Shown here piece after piece: positions 34,401-43,687 of a DNA stretch of 64,000 bases. Origin of the DNA: Taibaiella koreensis (lineage in GTDB: Bacteria; Bacteroidota; Bacteroidia; Chitinophagales; Chitinophagaceae); assembly GCF_003545715.1 (NCBI RefSeq), contig NZ_QVNU01000002.1, forward strand, positions 1-64,000, written 5' to 3'. A program made the position numbers and the translations under genes. How positions within the stretch are numbered: the stretch's first letter is position 1; each line of letters starts with the position of its first letter. The notes beneath the pieces were generated by a model. It saw only the letters and a program-made list of their open reading frames with translations. It was not told the DNA's origin and made no database searches.

Positions 34401-34587
34401 CGGTTACGGAAGCCGCGGCCAGCACATAATGCTCCTGTTGGAATTGTTCCACGCCATGCTTTAGCAGGGCATACTCGCTACGATTACTTACCGGTACCTG
34501 GGCCAGAGTGTCGGGAGCGGACAAGGTGAAGGAGATGACCGAAAGGATACCGGAATATAAAAAAAGGCGTTTCAAAGATGCGCTCAT
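31480..34587 (-). CDS. Giant periplasmic tetratricopeptide-repeat protein
   Basis: A 1035-residue protein, nearly all TPR helices after a signal sequence (GILSVISFTLSAPDTLAQ). TPR-type units are plain throughout, for example FALAQYYFQHNNLPAAIQNY, YEEAILYFQGKYEEVLVL-like blocks and AMLKLAYAYQEANRNEEAIA, with no catalytic domain. The C-terminus is Lys-rich (KLEKLKTLEKAKSKLTEE). It is first in the operon with the barrel and SPOR genes and probably acts as a periplasmic scaffold with them. A -7 box lies 72 bases upstream. Confidence 0.85.
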   Translation of the reverse strand: MSASLKRLFLYSGILSVISFTLSAPDTLAQVPVSNRSEYALLKHGVEQFQQEHYVLAAASVTDFLKQPFQPTESLNKETLLLSIQQAKYILALSNLKANAYHAVEEITDYIGTTVNPVYRQRAAFALAQYYFQHNNLPAAIQNYELAGIDNLSNSEIADAKFELAYCYFNERDFDKSKPLFAVIKELPDNKYYDAGNYYYGLLAYNDKSYDEAMKSFERIHNQEAYKDIVPYYEAEILYFQGKYEEVLVLSNRYLRKKEKLFYDKEMRLLTGQTLFEQKKFKEALPYFEYYYDNSEKIRKEELYELAYAYYRLEKWPQAIEKFQPLSNAQDSLGQTAMYLLGDCYLKTGDKKGARNAFGICADMDFNASQKEASAFLYAKLSYELGSESIATRKLYDFLKQYPNSAFTTEAQKLLTGLLAKSSNYSEAFAIMSDMAVKDNATWAVYQQVGLGRALQLMQNSQYYTADSVLSLTLQQPISPVYEAIAYFWKGDIAYREKRYPQAVQYSKTFLDRTKGQEESVRRISPQATIQNANLNIGYAELETENFGNARDAFSQAQKSNDGTNSQLISDAVVREADAMFMQKEFDKAAQLYDKAIAGNAGNPDYARYQKALILGLQDKQEEKINLLQGIVSKTPASDYKNDAQYELAVSYLELDRYAEAITLLQSVTGNGAINDNLKAKAMLKLAYAYQEANRNEEAIAALKKYIADYPAATDRNVALEALRNLYIATGQPEAYAAFLKENNMPAQDNAGVENTFYAVAETEYGNGNWSKATLAFSKYLGQFPKGGMATKAHYYRGESYYQMKDQTNALADFEAVVSSGWSDFADEAAARAADITFRNKDYAAAQKYYTVLRNAAMDNTNLQKAYAGLLRSSFEQQSYAAADAYADTLIALPEVNSGLLNEAQLYKAKALQRNGKLDDAKALYQVIDKKNIGEASAEARYRLAEILLAQKQLKEAEAQASYAAQAAGGSDYWVVRSYMLIADILIEQKDYFNAKATLQSIIKNNKDKDIRDEANQKLEKLKTLEKAKSKLTEE

Positions 34588-34658
34588 TCAAAGCTCGAAT
34601 TTAACGTAAAACAGTGTATCTTACTGAATATTAGATTTTAATCTTTTTTGAAATGCAG

Positions 34659-34666
34659 CAAAGATA
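34659..34666 (-). promoter_or_regulatory. -7 box of the TPR-barrel-SPOR operon
   Basis: TATCTTTG on the minus strand, an exact TAnnTTTG match, 72 bases before the ATG at 34587. It lies in the 246-base divergent gap; TATATTTA near 34800 could serve the rightward lipoprotein gene. Confidence 0.55.
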
Positions 34667-34833
34667 AAGAAATGGACCCTGAGTTTTGTGTAACCAAAAT
34701 ATAAAGATTTGTTAGCCTGGGAAGGCCCCGCAATGGTCACCAACGCGTCAAAATCGATACTTACAAGAGGCGCTCAGGCACGCTTTATGGAATTCATCAG
34801 TATATTTACAACTATGCTAAAAAATACATCTCT

Positions 34834-35388
34834 ATGCGATCATTCATTTTGCTGCTACTGACGCTCCCCTTGTTCCTGTTTTCCTGCAAAAGCGGCTTTG
34901 AGCACAACCGTGCCGGCATGGAAAAGCTCAACAAGGAACTGAAAGAGGAATTTAACGCCAATGCCTGGTATACCAGCATCGAGCTGGCCAACAGTGGCGG
35001 ATCGGACGATGTGGTTACAGTAGACCTCACCAAAGACCCCAATTCGCTGAAGCAGGAGCAATGGTCGCAATTTCACGGTTTCTGGGACAAAAAGGCCGAT
35101 ATAACCTTATCCATACAGGGCGCAGCGCCCAAGTCCTTCATGTTCCAGCTGGACAAAGAGATAAGCCTGGGCAAGCTGGGCGACCTCATGGACGTCTCCC
35201 GCAAGCAATTGGCCGCAAAAGGAGCCGATGATGCGCAGGTTATCCTGGCGCAAATTAAAGCCAGCCAGCAGATGAATACGAAAGAAGAAGGGATCTATTA
35301 CGCAATATCTTTCGAAAGCAAGAAGCAGAACAAAAGCTACAATTTTGTCTACAATCTCGACGGCAGCCTCAGGAAACTGAATGAATAG
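34834..35388 (+). CDS. Uncharacterised lipoprotein
   Basis: A 184-residue protein with a lipoprotein signal: SFILLLLTLPLFLFSC, Cys at residue 18. The mature part is a mix of charged helices and beta strands, ending in a block YNFVYNLDGSLRKLNE that resembles the strand-turn of PepSY-like or beta-propeller repeats without being diagnostic. I recognise no family. It is convergent with the glycosyltransferase gene, the stops being 24 bases apart, and divergent from the TPR operon. Confidence 0.7.
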   Translation: MRSFILLLLTLPLFLFSCKSGFEHNRAGMEKLNKELKEEFNANAWYTSIELANSGGSDDVVTVDLTKDPNSLKQEQWSQFHGFWDKKADITLSIQGAAPKSFMFQLDKEISLGKLGDLMDVSRKQLAAKGADDAQVILAQIKASQQMNTKEEGIYYAISFESKKQNKSYNFVYNLDGSLRKLNE

Positions 35389-35411
35389 CGCCTGTCACAA
35401 GCCTTTGTCCG

Positions 35412-36605
35412 TTATAAGGCGGCATAACGCTCCAGCAATGCCGCAATAAGCCGCTTCCGGTCGTATTTCTCCTCCATCAGCTGTCGCGCCGCCGCGCCCA
35501 ATTCCTGTATTTTACCTGGTTGCCGGACCAGTTCAGCTATCCGCTGTACAAAATCTTCCGGTGTATGGGCCAGCATAACATGCTCGCCATCCTGCGCTTC
35601 AATACCCTCAAGGCCCATTGGTGTGGTAACAATGGTCTTCCCCATCGCCATACCCTGGAAGATCTTGATCCGTACGCCGCCGCCCGACAGCAAGGGCACA
35701 ACGAGTATGCTTTTGTCCCGTTCAAAGGCCAGCGCATCAGGCACTTCGCCCAGGACTGTTACCTGAGGCGCCTTCAGGCGCAAATAACGCTCCGGCATAT
35801 TACGGCCTGCCAGGTAGAGTGTTGTTCCCGGCAGGTGCTTGCGCACCAGGGGCATTACTTTTTCCAGCAACCAGTCGACACTCTCCTGGTTGGGCAGCCA
35901 ATCCATAGCACCAATATGGTACAGGCTTAGCGGCTGGCTATCCGAGGGACAATAGGGCACTTTGTCCACCTCAATGCCGAAGGGATGAAGGAACATCGGT
36001 TGCTCAGTACCCAGAGCCTTGTACAGGCGGGCATCTTCGCGGGAAATAGGTAGTATAAGGTCGTAATCCTGCAGGTGCTGCAGCTCAAATTGCTTCAATC
36101 GCCGGGTGAGCAATTTCAGGTAGGCTTTCTTCAAAGGGTTGCGGGCCCGGGCAGCCAGGCGCTCCCAGATGCGGTACTCGATATTATGCTGCCGGATACT
36201 GATCTTTGCCTTGCTGTATTGCCTTATCACATTGACATAAGGAACCACATACAGGCCCTCCAGCTGCACCACATCAAACGTTTCCCGCTGCAGCAGCCGG
36301 ATCAGCGCCTGTTCGTACTCCGGCGAAATAAAGCGATCGATATTGTAGGAGGTGTCTTTGAACAGGTTCAGCAAGGCATCCAGTGGCTTAATGTGGTTAT
36401 CGACTTTTATCGCTTCGAAATGGTCCAGCTCCCCGTACAGCGGCGGCAAGGCTGCGGTATCGACCCAATGCCGTGTGGTATTCATCGCCAGCATGCTGAG
36501 CGATACGCCTGCCTGCAGAAAGCCTTCGGTATAGTAGTGAATGCCGATGCTGCCCCCGTCGTTGAGGGGATAAGGTATCCGGTTGACCAGCTGCAGGATC
36601 TTCAT
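35412..36605 (-). CDS. Glycosyltransferase, GT4-like
   Basis: A 397-residue GT-B fold enzyme. The N-terminal acceptor domain starts MKILQLVNRIPYPLNDGGSI, with the Gly-rich turn of the family. The C-terminal donor domain has LYHIGAMDWLPNQESVDWLL, TLYLAGRNMPERY and VPLLSGGGVRIKIFQGMAMG followed by PMGLEGIEAQDG, which bind a nucleotide sugar. It would transfer a sugar to a polysaccharide or lipid at the inner membrane; donor and acceptor are unknown. No other polysaccharide genes are adjacent. It is divergent from sufS. Confidence 0.85.
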   Translation of the reverse strand: MKILQLVNRIPYPLNDGGSIGIHYYTEGFLQAGVSLSMLAMNTTRHWVDTAALPPLYGELDHFEAIKVDNHIKPLDALLNLFKDTSYNIDRFISPEYEQALIRLLQRETFDVVQLEGLYVVPYVNVIRQYSKAKISIRQHNIEYRIWERLAARARNPLKKAYLKLLTRRLKQFELQHLQDYDLILPISREDARLYKALGTEQPMFLHPFGIEVDKVPYCPSDSQPLSLYHIGAMDWLPNQESVDWLLEKVMPLVRKHLPGTTLYLAGRNMPERYLRLKAPQVTVLGEVPDALAFERDKSILVVPLLSGGGVRIKIFQGMAMGKTIVTTPMGLEGIEAQDGEHVMLAHTPEDFVQRIAELVRQPGKIQELGAAARQLMEEKYDRKRLIAALLERYAAL

Positions 36606-36669
36606 AGGCAGATAAAGAAACGATATGACATTTGGCGCTGCAAGATAACGATTCCCTTTCCCTTTTGCC

Positions 36670-36677
36670 TAACTTTG
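36670..36677 (+). promoter_or_regulatory. -7 box of sufS
   Basis: TAACTTTG matches TAnnTTTG, 69 bases before the sufS ATG. A small GCAGGC/GCCTGC inverted repeat follows in the leader near 36691-36711. Confidence 0.55.
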
Positions 36678-36745
36678 CAGCGGCGCCACAGGCAGGCATG
36701 GTGAGCCTGCTGCCGGCACAACATCATTTCTTAAAATAAAACAAT

Positions 36746-37978
36746 ATGTCTGCAACGACAAAACTGGATATAGCCAAAATAAGGGCAGATTTCCCCCTGC
36801 TGCAAACAGAGGTCTATGGCAGGCCGGTAGTGTATTTCGACAACGGTGCCACAACGCAGAAACCGCTCCCTGTGCTACAGGCCCTGGAAGAGTATTATCG
36901 CAGCTACAACAGCAATGTGCATCGTGGCGTTCATTTTTTGAGTCAGAAGGCGACAGACGGCCAGGAGGCTGCCCGCAGGAAAGTAGCGCAATTTATCAAT
37001 GCCCGGCATGATCACGAGATCATCTTTACCCGTGGCACTACGGAAAGCATTAACCTGGTGGCATATTCTTTTGGCAAAAGGTTTCTGCAACCCGGCGACG
37101 AGATCATTATTTCTGCCATGGAGCATCATTCCAATATCGTTCCCTGGCAGCTGGCCTGTGAGGATCGCGGAGCGGTGCTCAAAGTGGTTCCGATGGACGC
37201 CAACGGCGACCTGATGCTGGACGAGTATGAAAAGCTGTTTTCGGAAAAAACGAAGATCGTAGCGCTTACCTGGGTCTCCAATTCGTTGGGCACCGTGAAT
37301 CCCGTGCAGGAGCTTGTTGCCAGGGCGCATGCCCGTCAGGTACCGGTACTGCTCGATGCGGCACAGGCGATACAGCATACGCCTGTTGATGTACAGTCGC
37401 TGGACGTGGATTTCCTGGTATTCAGCGGGCACAAGATCTATGCACCTACGGGTGTAGGCGTATTGTACGGCAAAGAAAGCCTGCTGAACGAGATGCCGCC
37501 CTACCAGGGCGGCGGCTCAATGATCAAGCAGGTGACTTTTGCCAAAACCACATGGGCCGACCTGCCTTTTAAGTTTGAAGCCGGCACGCCCGATGTATCG
37601 GGCATCATAGGCCTGGGCGCCGCGCTGGATTATGTGAACGAGATCGGGCTGGAAGCCATCATAGAAGCCGAGCATGAGCTGATGCAATATGCCTCGGAGC
37701 GGCTGCAAACAATTCCAGGGCTGCGCATCATCGGCCAGCCAAAAGAAAAAGCCGGCACCATTTCTTTCCTGGTGGAAGGCATACATCCTTTCGACCTGGG
37801 CGAGCTGCTGGACAAGCAAAGCATAGCTGTACGCACCGGTCACCATTGCTGCCAGCCGGTAATGGAATTTTTCAATATACCCGGCACGGTACGAGCATCC
37901 TTCTCCTTTTACAATACCAAAGAAGAAGTGGATCGCCTGGTGGAAGGCATTAAAAAAAGCGCAGCGATGCTGGGGTAA
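36746..37978 (+). CDS. sufS: Cysteine desulfurase, SufS type
   Basis: A 410-residue PLP enzyme that takes sulfur from cysteine as a persulfide and leaves alanine, feeding iron-sulfur cluster assembly. Marks are FDNGATTQKP, the PLP-stacking ISAMEHHSN, LLDAAQAIQH, the Schiff-base lysine Lys230 in FSGHKIYAPTG and the catalytic Cys368 in RTGHHCCQP, the type II (SufS/CsdA) signature. The adjacent Cys369 replaces the usual Ala. Length fits the family. Other suf genes are not in this window, unlike the usual sufBCDS order, so it may serve a separate desulfurase role. Confidence 0.95.
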   Translation: MSATTKLDIAKIRADFPLLQTEVYGRPVVYFDNGATTQKPLPVLQALEEYYRSYNSNVHRGVHFLSQKATDGQEAARRKVAQFINARHDHEIIFTRGTTESINLVAYSFGKRFLQPGDEIIISAMEHHSNIVPWQLACEDRGAVLKVVPMDANGDLMLDEYEKLFSEKTKIVALTWVSNSLGTVNPVQELVARAHARQVPVLLDAAQAIQHTPVDVQSLDVDFLVFSGHKIYAPTGVGVLYGKESLLNEMPPYQGGGSMIKQVTFAKTTWADLPFKFEAGTPDVSGIIGLGAALDYVNEIGLEAIIEAEHELMQYASERLQTIPGLRIIGQPKEKAGTISFLVEGIHPFDLGELLDKQSIAVRTGHHCCQPVMEFFNIPGTVRASFSFYNTKEEVDRLVEGIKKSAAMLG

Positions 37979-38229
37979 ATAACGGGTTGGCAGGTGGAAA
38001 GTGGGCAATGGAAGTGTCAGCGATGAGAAAGCAGGTAATGGGCAATGGGCCGTCAGATAATTGATGGTTAGTGGCGGTTAAGTAATTTCCAGCGGGATGG
38101 GAAGCTTGCCTGCATCGACGCCCATATGAATATAATTCCTGTGCGTGATACTGTTATTTGGGGAATTACTGATCTTTGCCAACTAACGATTGCCACTGAT
38201 AATTGCTCATTACAGACAAGACGCTCCAC

Positions 38230-40332
38230 ATGTACCAATCCGAAGACGAACAGCGCCTTTCCCTCTGGGCCAAAGAGCTGCTGGGCCATACCGACACGGA
38301 AATCCCTTCTGAAAAGATAGACCGCCTGCGGGCAGTGATCAATTACAACGACTGGAAATATTATGTGCAGGACAACCCCGTACTGGCCGACGCCGAATAC
38401 GATGCCCTGTTCCGCCAGCTGAAAGATATCGAGGCCGCTCATCCCGATCTTGTGAGCGCCGACTCGCCCACACAACGCATTGCCCTGGGCCTGAGCGAAC
38501 AGTTTAATGCCGTCGCACACCTGGTACCGATGCTCAGCCTGGAAAATTCCTATAACGCCAACGACTTGAGAGAATGGGACCGCCGTTGCCGCGAAGGCGC
38601 GAAGGTGGACCACATCGAGTATACGGTCGAACCTAAGTATGACGGCGCCGGCATTTCGCTGTATTTCGAGGACGATAAGCTGGTGCGGGGCGCGACGCGC
38701 GGCGATGGTATCATGGGCGAAGACATTACCCCCAATATACGGCAGATCAAATCGATCCCGCTTTCGGCGCCCTTGTCGAAGCAGCATGTCCAGTCGCTGG
38801 AAATAAGAGGCGAGGTAATCATACACAAGGAAACCTTTAAGAAATACAACGAGCAAAGGGTGGCCGAAGGCCTGGCCCCATTGGCCAATCCGCGCAATGC
38901 CGCTTCGGGCACCTTGCGTATGCTCGATCCCAGGGAGGTTGCCAAAAGAGGCCTCAGCGCTGTGCTGTACCATGTGAGCTACCATACCACAGAGAACAAC
39001 CAACCCGATCCTGAAGTGCTCACTACCCACTACGGCACACTGGAATGGCTGTACAGTATGGGCTTCAACTCACCGGTAAAGAGCATGAAGCGCTGCAACA
39101 CCATAGATGAGGTGATCGATTATTGCCTCGACTTTGAGCAGCATCGCGATGATCTGCCTTTTGAGATCGACGGCATGGTGGTCAAGATCAACCACCTGGA
39201 CATACAGGATCAACTGGGCATGACCACCCATCACCCACGCTGGGCCATAGCCTATAAATTCAAAGCCCGGCAGGCCACCAGCAAATTGCAGCGTGTAGAA
39301 TTCCAGGTGGGCCGCACCGGCAGCATTACCCCGGTAGCCAAGATCGATCCCGTACCCATCGGCGGTGTTACGGTAACCAGCGTATCCCTGTTCAATGAAG
39401 AAGTGATCAAAGAGAAAGACCTCAAGATCGGTGATACCGTGCTGGTGGAACGTGCCGGCGATGTGATCCCTTATATCGTCAAATCGAATCCAGAGCTGCG
39501 CGACGGTACCGAGCAGGAGATCATTTTTCCCCGTCAATGCCCTGTTTGTTCCGAAGATCTCTTTAAGCCCGAAGGCGAGGCTGCCTGGCGCTGCATCAAC
39601 CTTAGCTGTCCGGCACAGGTGGTAGAGCGTATTATCCATTTTGCTTCGAAAGACGCCATGGACATCCGTAGCCTGGGTGATGCCAATATCCGCCGTTTCT
39701 ACGAGATGGGTCTGTTGAAAGATATTGCCGGCATTTATAAGATCGACTTCGATGCCATACGACAGCTGGATAAGTTTGGTGAAAAATCGGTGGTGAACCT
39801 GCAACAGGCTATTGAAAAGTCCAAGCAGCAATCGCTCAACCGGCTTATATTCGGTTTGGGTATCCGCTATGTGGGAGAAACGACAGCCAAGACGCTGGCC
39901 AATGCCATCGACCATCTTCAGGATTTTGCATCCTGGTCGGTTGAACAACTGTGTACCCTGGAAGATATTGGCCCCAAAGTGGCCGGTTCGGTACACCAGT
40001 TTTTCCAGACACATGAAAATGTCCATCTGCTGAATGAGCTGGAGGCCCTGGGCCTCACGCTCACCAACACGCATAAGCGCAATGCCGCTACTGAAGACGG
40101 CGCCCTTAGCGGCAAGACCTTCCTGTTTACCGGCACACTATCCCATTTCAAGCGTAACGACGCCGAAGTTATGGTGGAAGAACGCGGCGGTAAATTGCTC
40201 AGCGGTGTCAGCAGCAAGCTCAATTACCTTATCGTGGGAGAAGATGCCGGATCCAAGCTGGAAAAGGCCAAAAAGCTGGGTACGGTGAAAGTGCTCACCG
40301 AGCAGGAGTTCCTGGAACTCATTAAAGAATAA
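38230..40332 (+). CDS. ligA: NAD-dependent DNA ligase
   Basis: A 700-residue enzyme that seals nicks with NAD+. Domains run in the standard order: the Ia and adenylation domain with Lys136 in KYDGAG as the AMP-accepting residue; the OB fold (VGRTGSITPVAKIDPV); a four-Cys zinc finger (CPVCSEDLF...CINLSC); helix-hairpin-helix repeats (LIFGLGIRYVGETTAKTL); and a C-terminal BRCT domain (GKTFLFTGTLSHFKR). The ATG at 38230 is preferred to a TTG at 38203. The 251 bases between sufS and ligA hold only a G-rich, low-complexity stretch. Confidence 0.98.
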   Translation: MYQSEDEQRLSLWAKELLGHTDTEIPSEKIDRLRAVINYNDWKYYVQDNPVLADAEYDALFRQLKDIEAAHPDLVSADSPTQRIALGLSEQFNAVAHLVPMLSLENSYNANDLREWDRRCREGAKVDHIEYTVEPKYDGAGISLYFEDDKLVRGATRGDGIMGEDITPNIRQIKSIPLSAPLSKQHVQSLEIRGEVIIHKETFKKYNEQRVAEGLAPLANPRNAASGTLRMLDPREVAKRGLSAVLYHVSYHTTENNQPDPEVLTTHYGTLEWLYSMGFNSPVKSMKRCNTIDEVIDYCLDFEQHRDDLPFEIDGMVVKINHLDIQDQLGMTTHHPRWAIAYKFKARQATSKLQRVEFQVGRTGSITPVAKIDPVPIGGVTVTSVSLFNEEVIKEKDLKIGDTVLVERAGDVIPYIVKSNPELRDGTEQEIIFPRQCPVCSEDLFKPEGEAAWRCINLSCPAQVVERIIHFASKDAMDIRSLGDANIRRFYEMGLLKDIAGIYKIDFDAIRQLDKFGEKSVVNLQQAIEKSKQQSLNRLIFGLGIRYVGETTAKTLANAIDHLQDFASWSVEQLCTLEDIGPKVAGSVHQFFQTHENVHLLNELEALGLTLTNTHKRNAATEDGALSGKTFLFTGTLSHFKRNDAEVMVEERGGKLLSGVSSKLNYLIVGEDAGSKLEKAKKLGTVKVLTEQEFLELIKE

Positions 40333-40346
40333 ATTACTAGACCTTG

Positions 40347-40388
40347 TATAGCAGCGCGCTTTTCCTACCGGAAAGGCGCGCTGCTATA
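40347..40388. terminator. 19-bp hairpin after ligA
   Basis: TATAGCAGCGCGCTTTTCC at 40347-40365 faces its complement at 40370-40388 with a single G-T pair, around TACC. It begins 15 bases after the ligA stop. There is no clear T run. The following 170 bases hold TAACTTTA at 40478-40485, a near -7 box for uvrA. Confidence 0.65.
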
Positions 40389-40559
40389 GTAATATACAAA
40401 AAATACCGCGTATATCCATGCGGGACGGCTAATGGCCAGATCAAACAAAAAAATATCGCGCTGCCACAGGCATATCGTAACTTTACGTTCCTGGAACTTT
40501 TAAGTTCCGCAACGATGGGTTTCCCCTGGAAACCTATATTCATTCAAGCAAAATAATCC

Positions 40560-43391
40560 ATGCCAGCAACAGGAGCCCCTCCGAAGAAAAGAGCCAAAAC
40601 GACAGCAGCAGCACCAGAGCAGGACGCCATTGTGATACAAGGTGCGCGCATGCACAACCTGAAAAATATTACCGTTTCGATCCCCCGCAACAAGCTTGTG
40701 GTGGTCACGGGTGTATCCGGTTCGGGCAAGTCGTCCCTGACCATGGATACTTTATTCGCCGAAGGCCAGCGCCGCTATGCAGAAAGCCTGAGCGCCTACG
40801 CCCGCCAGTTCCTGATGCGTATGGACAAGCCCGATGTCGATTTTATCAAAGGCATTTGCCCGGCCATAGCTATCGAGCAAAAGGTGACCACGCGTACCCC
40901 ACGGTCTACCGTAGGCTCGATGACCGAGCTGCAGGATTACCTGCGTCTTCTCTATGCACGCGTGGGGCGGACCTATTCTCCCGTCTCAGGCAAAGAAGTG
41001 AAGAAAGACGACGTAACCGATGTGGTGGATTTTATTAAAAGTATGCCTTCCGGGACTAAGATACAGATCATGGTGCCTTTCCGTACGCTGAGCGGCCGTA
41101 GTGCAGCGGAAGAGATGAATATCCTGCTGCAGAAGGGCTTTTCAAGGATCTATGTGCAGGAAAAGAAAAATGCGGCCGGCGAGGTAGTCCGTATCGAGGA
41201 TGTGCTGGAAAATGACGCCCTGATGCCGGGTACCAAGGCGCAGATCTACCTGTTGATCGACCGTATCGTTGCTAAAGATGACTTTGATGAGGACGACTTG
41301 CACCGTATTGCCGACTCTGTACAAACGGCATTTTACGAGAGTGATGGCGAATGTCTGCTTGAGACCGGCGGCGCCAAGCTGCATACCTTCAACAACCGCT
41401 TTGAGGCCGACGGCATGACCTTCGAGGAGCCCAGCCCCAATTTCTTTTCCTTCAACAACCCTTATGGTGCCTGCCCCGTATGCGAAGGTTTCGGACAGGT
41501 GCTGGGTATCGACGAGGACCTGGTGATCCCCGACAAGGGACTCAGCGTCTATGAAGATGCTGTAGTCTGCTGGAAGGGAGAAAAGATGTCGGAATGGAAA
41601 GACTCATTCATTCGTACGGAAGGCAAAAAAGGCTTTCCTATACACAAGCCGGTATCGGACCTGAACGCAGAGCAAAGTACCGTACTGCAAAAATGGATCG
41701 ACGATTTTTTCAAAATGGTGGAGCAGAACCTGTACAAGATCCAGTACCGTGTGATGCAGGCCCGCTACCGCGGCCGCACCAAATGCCCTACCTGCAACGG
41801 TACCCGCCTGAGACCCGATGCCTTGTATGTAAAGATCAACGGCGAGCACATTGCTGCCTTAAGCGACATGCCGGTATCGGATCTCAATACCTGGTTTGAG
41901 CGCATCAAGCTTACGCCGCATGAGCAAACCATCGCTACCCGTATCCTCATAGAGATCAACCAAAGGCTAAAAACCTTACTGGATGTGGGCTTGAACTATC
42001 TTACACTTAACCGCCTGGCCAATTCGCTTTCCGGCGGTGAAAGCCAGCGTATACAGCTGACCAAATTCCTGGGCAGCAACCTTACCGATTCGTTATATAT
42101 ACTGGATGAGCCCAGCATAGGCTTACATCCCAGGGATACCGCCCGGCTGATCAAAGTGCTGAAGCATTTACGCGACCTCAACAATACGGTAGTGGTGGTA
42201 GAGCACGATGAGATGATGATGGAAGAAGCCGACTACATTATCGACATGGGGCCATTAGCGTCACATCTGGGTGGTGAAGTGATTGCCAGCGGCAGCTATC
42301 CCGAAATACTGAAAGCCCCCAAAAGCCTTACCGGCCAATATCTTTCCGGTGCGCTCAGGGTGATCAGCCGCAAAGAGACGCAGAAGCCCGTTAAACGCAG
42401 AGCGATACAGTTTATTAAGCTGGAAGGCTGCCGGCAACATAACCTCAAGAACATTGATGTTGCTTTCCCGCTGAATATGCTGTGCGTGGTGACCGGTGTC
42501 AGTGGATCGGGCAAGACCACGCTCGTAAAACAGACCCTGTATCCCGCGCTGATGAAGCATTTCGGCGAGGGTACCGACCGGCCGGGGCTACACCGTTCGC
42601 TTGGCGGCGACCTCAAGAGCATCGCCCAGGTGGAAATGGTGGACCAGAACCCCATAGGCAAGTCGAGCCGCAGCAATCCGGTAACTTATATCAAAGCTTA
42701 CGACGAGATCCGCAACCTTTTTGCCAAACAAAGAATAGCGAAGATGCGGGGTTTCCAGCCCAAGCATTTTTCCTTCAACGTAGACGGCGGCCGCTGTGAT
42801 ACCTGCAAAGGCGAGGGCGAGGTGATCGTGGAAATGCAGTTCCTGGCCGATGTGCACCTGCTGTGCGAAAGCTGTAAGGGCAAACGTTTTAAAGACGAGG
42901 TGCTGGAAGTGACCTATCGTGAAAAGAGCATCCACGATGTACTGGAGATGAGCGTAGATGAGGCGATCGATTTCTTTAAAGACGAGAAAGTGCTGGCCCA
43001 GAGGCTGCAGCCCTTAAGCGACGTGGGACTGGGCTATGTAAAACTGGGTCAGTCGAGCAATACCCTTAGCGGTGGAGAAGCGCAGCGCGTTAAGCTCGCC
43101 TCTTTCCTGGGCAGGGGCGTCACCAAAGAAAAGATCCTGTTCATTTTTGACGAGCCTACTACTGGTCTGCACTTTCATGACATCAACAAACTGCTGCGTT
43201 CGTTCAACGAACTCATCGAGCACGGTCATTCCATTATCGTAATCGAGCACAATACCGATGTGATCCGTAATGCCGACTGGCTTATCGACATTGGGCCGGA
43301 AGGCGGCGCCGGTGGCGGACAGCTTCTGTACAGCGGCGAGCCGGACGGCATCAAGCAGGTAAAAGAGAGCCATACGGCGCAGTACTTATAA
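40560..43391 (+). CDS. uvrA: Excinuclease ABC subunit A
   Basis: A 943-residue DNA-damage-recognition ATPase of nucleotide excision repair; it loads UvrB at the lesion. Two ABC modules are present: Walker A motifs [10 protein letters not shown] and [10 protein letters not shown], signature motifs [11 protein letters not shown] and [11 protein letters not shown], and Walker B regions [14 protein letters not shown] and [14 protein letters not shown]. Zinc-binding Cys pairs are seen in [10 protein letters not shown] and CPTCNGTRL and in [10 protein letters not shown]...CESCKGKRF. The N-terminal 20 residues are an Ala/Lys/Pro-rich extension. Full length; a strong terminator follows. Confidence 0.98.
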   Translation: MPATGAPPKKRAKTTAAAPEQDAIVIQGARMHNLKNITVSIPRNKLVVVTGVSGSGKSSLTMDTLFAEGQRRYAESLSAYARQFLMRMDKPDVDFIKGICPAIAIEQKVTTRTPRSTVGSMTELQDYLRLLYARVGRTYSPVSGKEVKKDDVTDVVDFIKSMPSGTKIQIMVPFRTLSGRSAAEEMNILLQKGFSRIYVQEKKNAAGEVVRIEDVLENDALMPGTKAQIYLLIDRIVAKDDFDEDDLHRIADSVQTAFYESDGECLLETGGAKLHTFNNRFEADGMTFEEPSPNFFSFNNPYGACPVCEGFGQVLGIDEDLVIPDKGLSVYEDAVVCWKGEKMSEWKDSFIRTEGKKGFPIHKPVSDLNAEQSTVLQKWIDDFFKMVEQNLYKIQYRVMQARYRGRTKCPTCNGTRLRPDALYVKINGEHIAALSDMPVSDLNTWFERIKLTPHEQTIATRILIEINQRLKTLLDVGLNYLTLNRLANSLSGGESQRIQLTKFLGSNLTDSLYILDEPSIGLHPRDTARLIKVLKHLRDLNNTVVVVEHDEMMMEEADYIIDMGPLASHLGGEVIASGSYPEILKAPKSLTGQYLSGALRVISRKETQKPVKRRAIQFIKLEGCRQHNLKNIDVAFPLNMLCVVTGVSGSGKTTLVKQTLYPALMKHFGEGTDRPGLHRSLGGDLKSIAQVEMVDQNPIGKSSRSNPVTYIKAYDEIRNLFAKQRIAKMRGFQPKHFSFNVDGGRCDTCKGEGEVIVEMQFLADVHLLCESCKGKRFKDEVLEVTYREKSIHDVLEMSVDEAIDFFKDEKVLAQRLQPLSDVGLGYVKLGQSSNTLSGGEAQRVKLASFLGRGVTKEKILFIFDEPTTGLHFHDINKLLRSFNELIEHGHSIIVIEHNTDVIRNADWLIDIGPEGGAGGGQLLYSGEPDGIKQVKESHTAQYL

Positions 43392-43412
43392 ACATAAGCG
43401 GCAATTGCCCTA

Positions 43413-43477
43413 AAAAGGCTCAAGCCTGTTGCATGGAGCGATCCGGCGTGCAAACAGGCTTGAGCCTTTTATTTTTT
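43413..43477 (+). terminator. uvrA terminator, 18-bp stem
   Basis: AAAAGGCTCAAGCCTGTT at 43413-43430 is a perfect inverted match to 43453-43470, followed by ATTTTTTG. The 22-base loop contains its own GCATG/GTGC pairing. It is 21 bases past the uvrA stop. Confidence 0.9.
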
Positions 43478-43519
43478 GTTACACTCCGGCTACATCGGCC
43501 ATGAAACAGATGCTGCCTC

Positions 43520-43580
43520 CCACCGTTCAAACCGCTATCGCGTTCTGACCGGCAAGCCGTGCCACCGCAGACAATGTCAT
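43520..43580. repeat. Diverged copy of part of the 201-bp repeat
   Basis: Shares CCACCGTTCA, CCGCTAT, GACCGGC and CGCAGA-AATG, in the same order and nearly the same spacing, with the repeat unit at 156-206. It lies 108 bases before the Cys-domain gene and about 740 bases before the second RiPP-like precursor. The rest of the gap between uvrA and 43688 shows nothing else. Confidence 0.5.
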
Positions 43581-43687
43581 GCGGCATGATGAAAAACAGG
43601 AAAGTGTTTTCCCTGGCAAAAAAATATCCGGTTCCCTTGTGGAATTTGGTTTGTGATCTCATCCTGTTGTTATAAAAGCTTAAGAAC

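Noticed and set aside
37979-38229. G-rich stretch between sufS and ligA as a repeat family
   Set aside because: It has short recurring words such as GGGCAATG but no clear unit or period.
38068-39030. 320-residue leftward frame overlapping ligA
   Set aside because: Shadow of the adenylation domain in the opposite frame.
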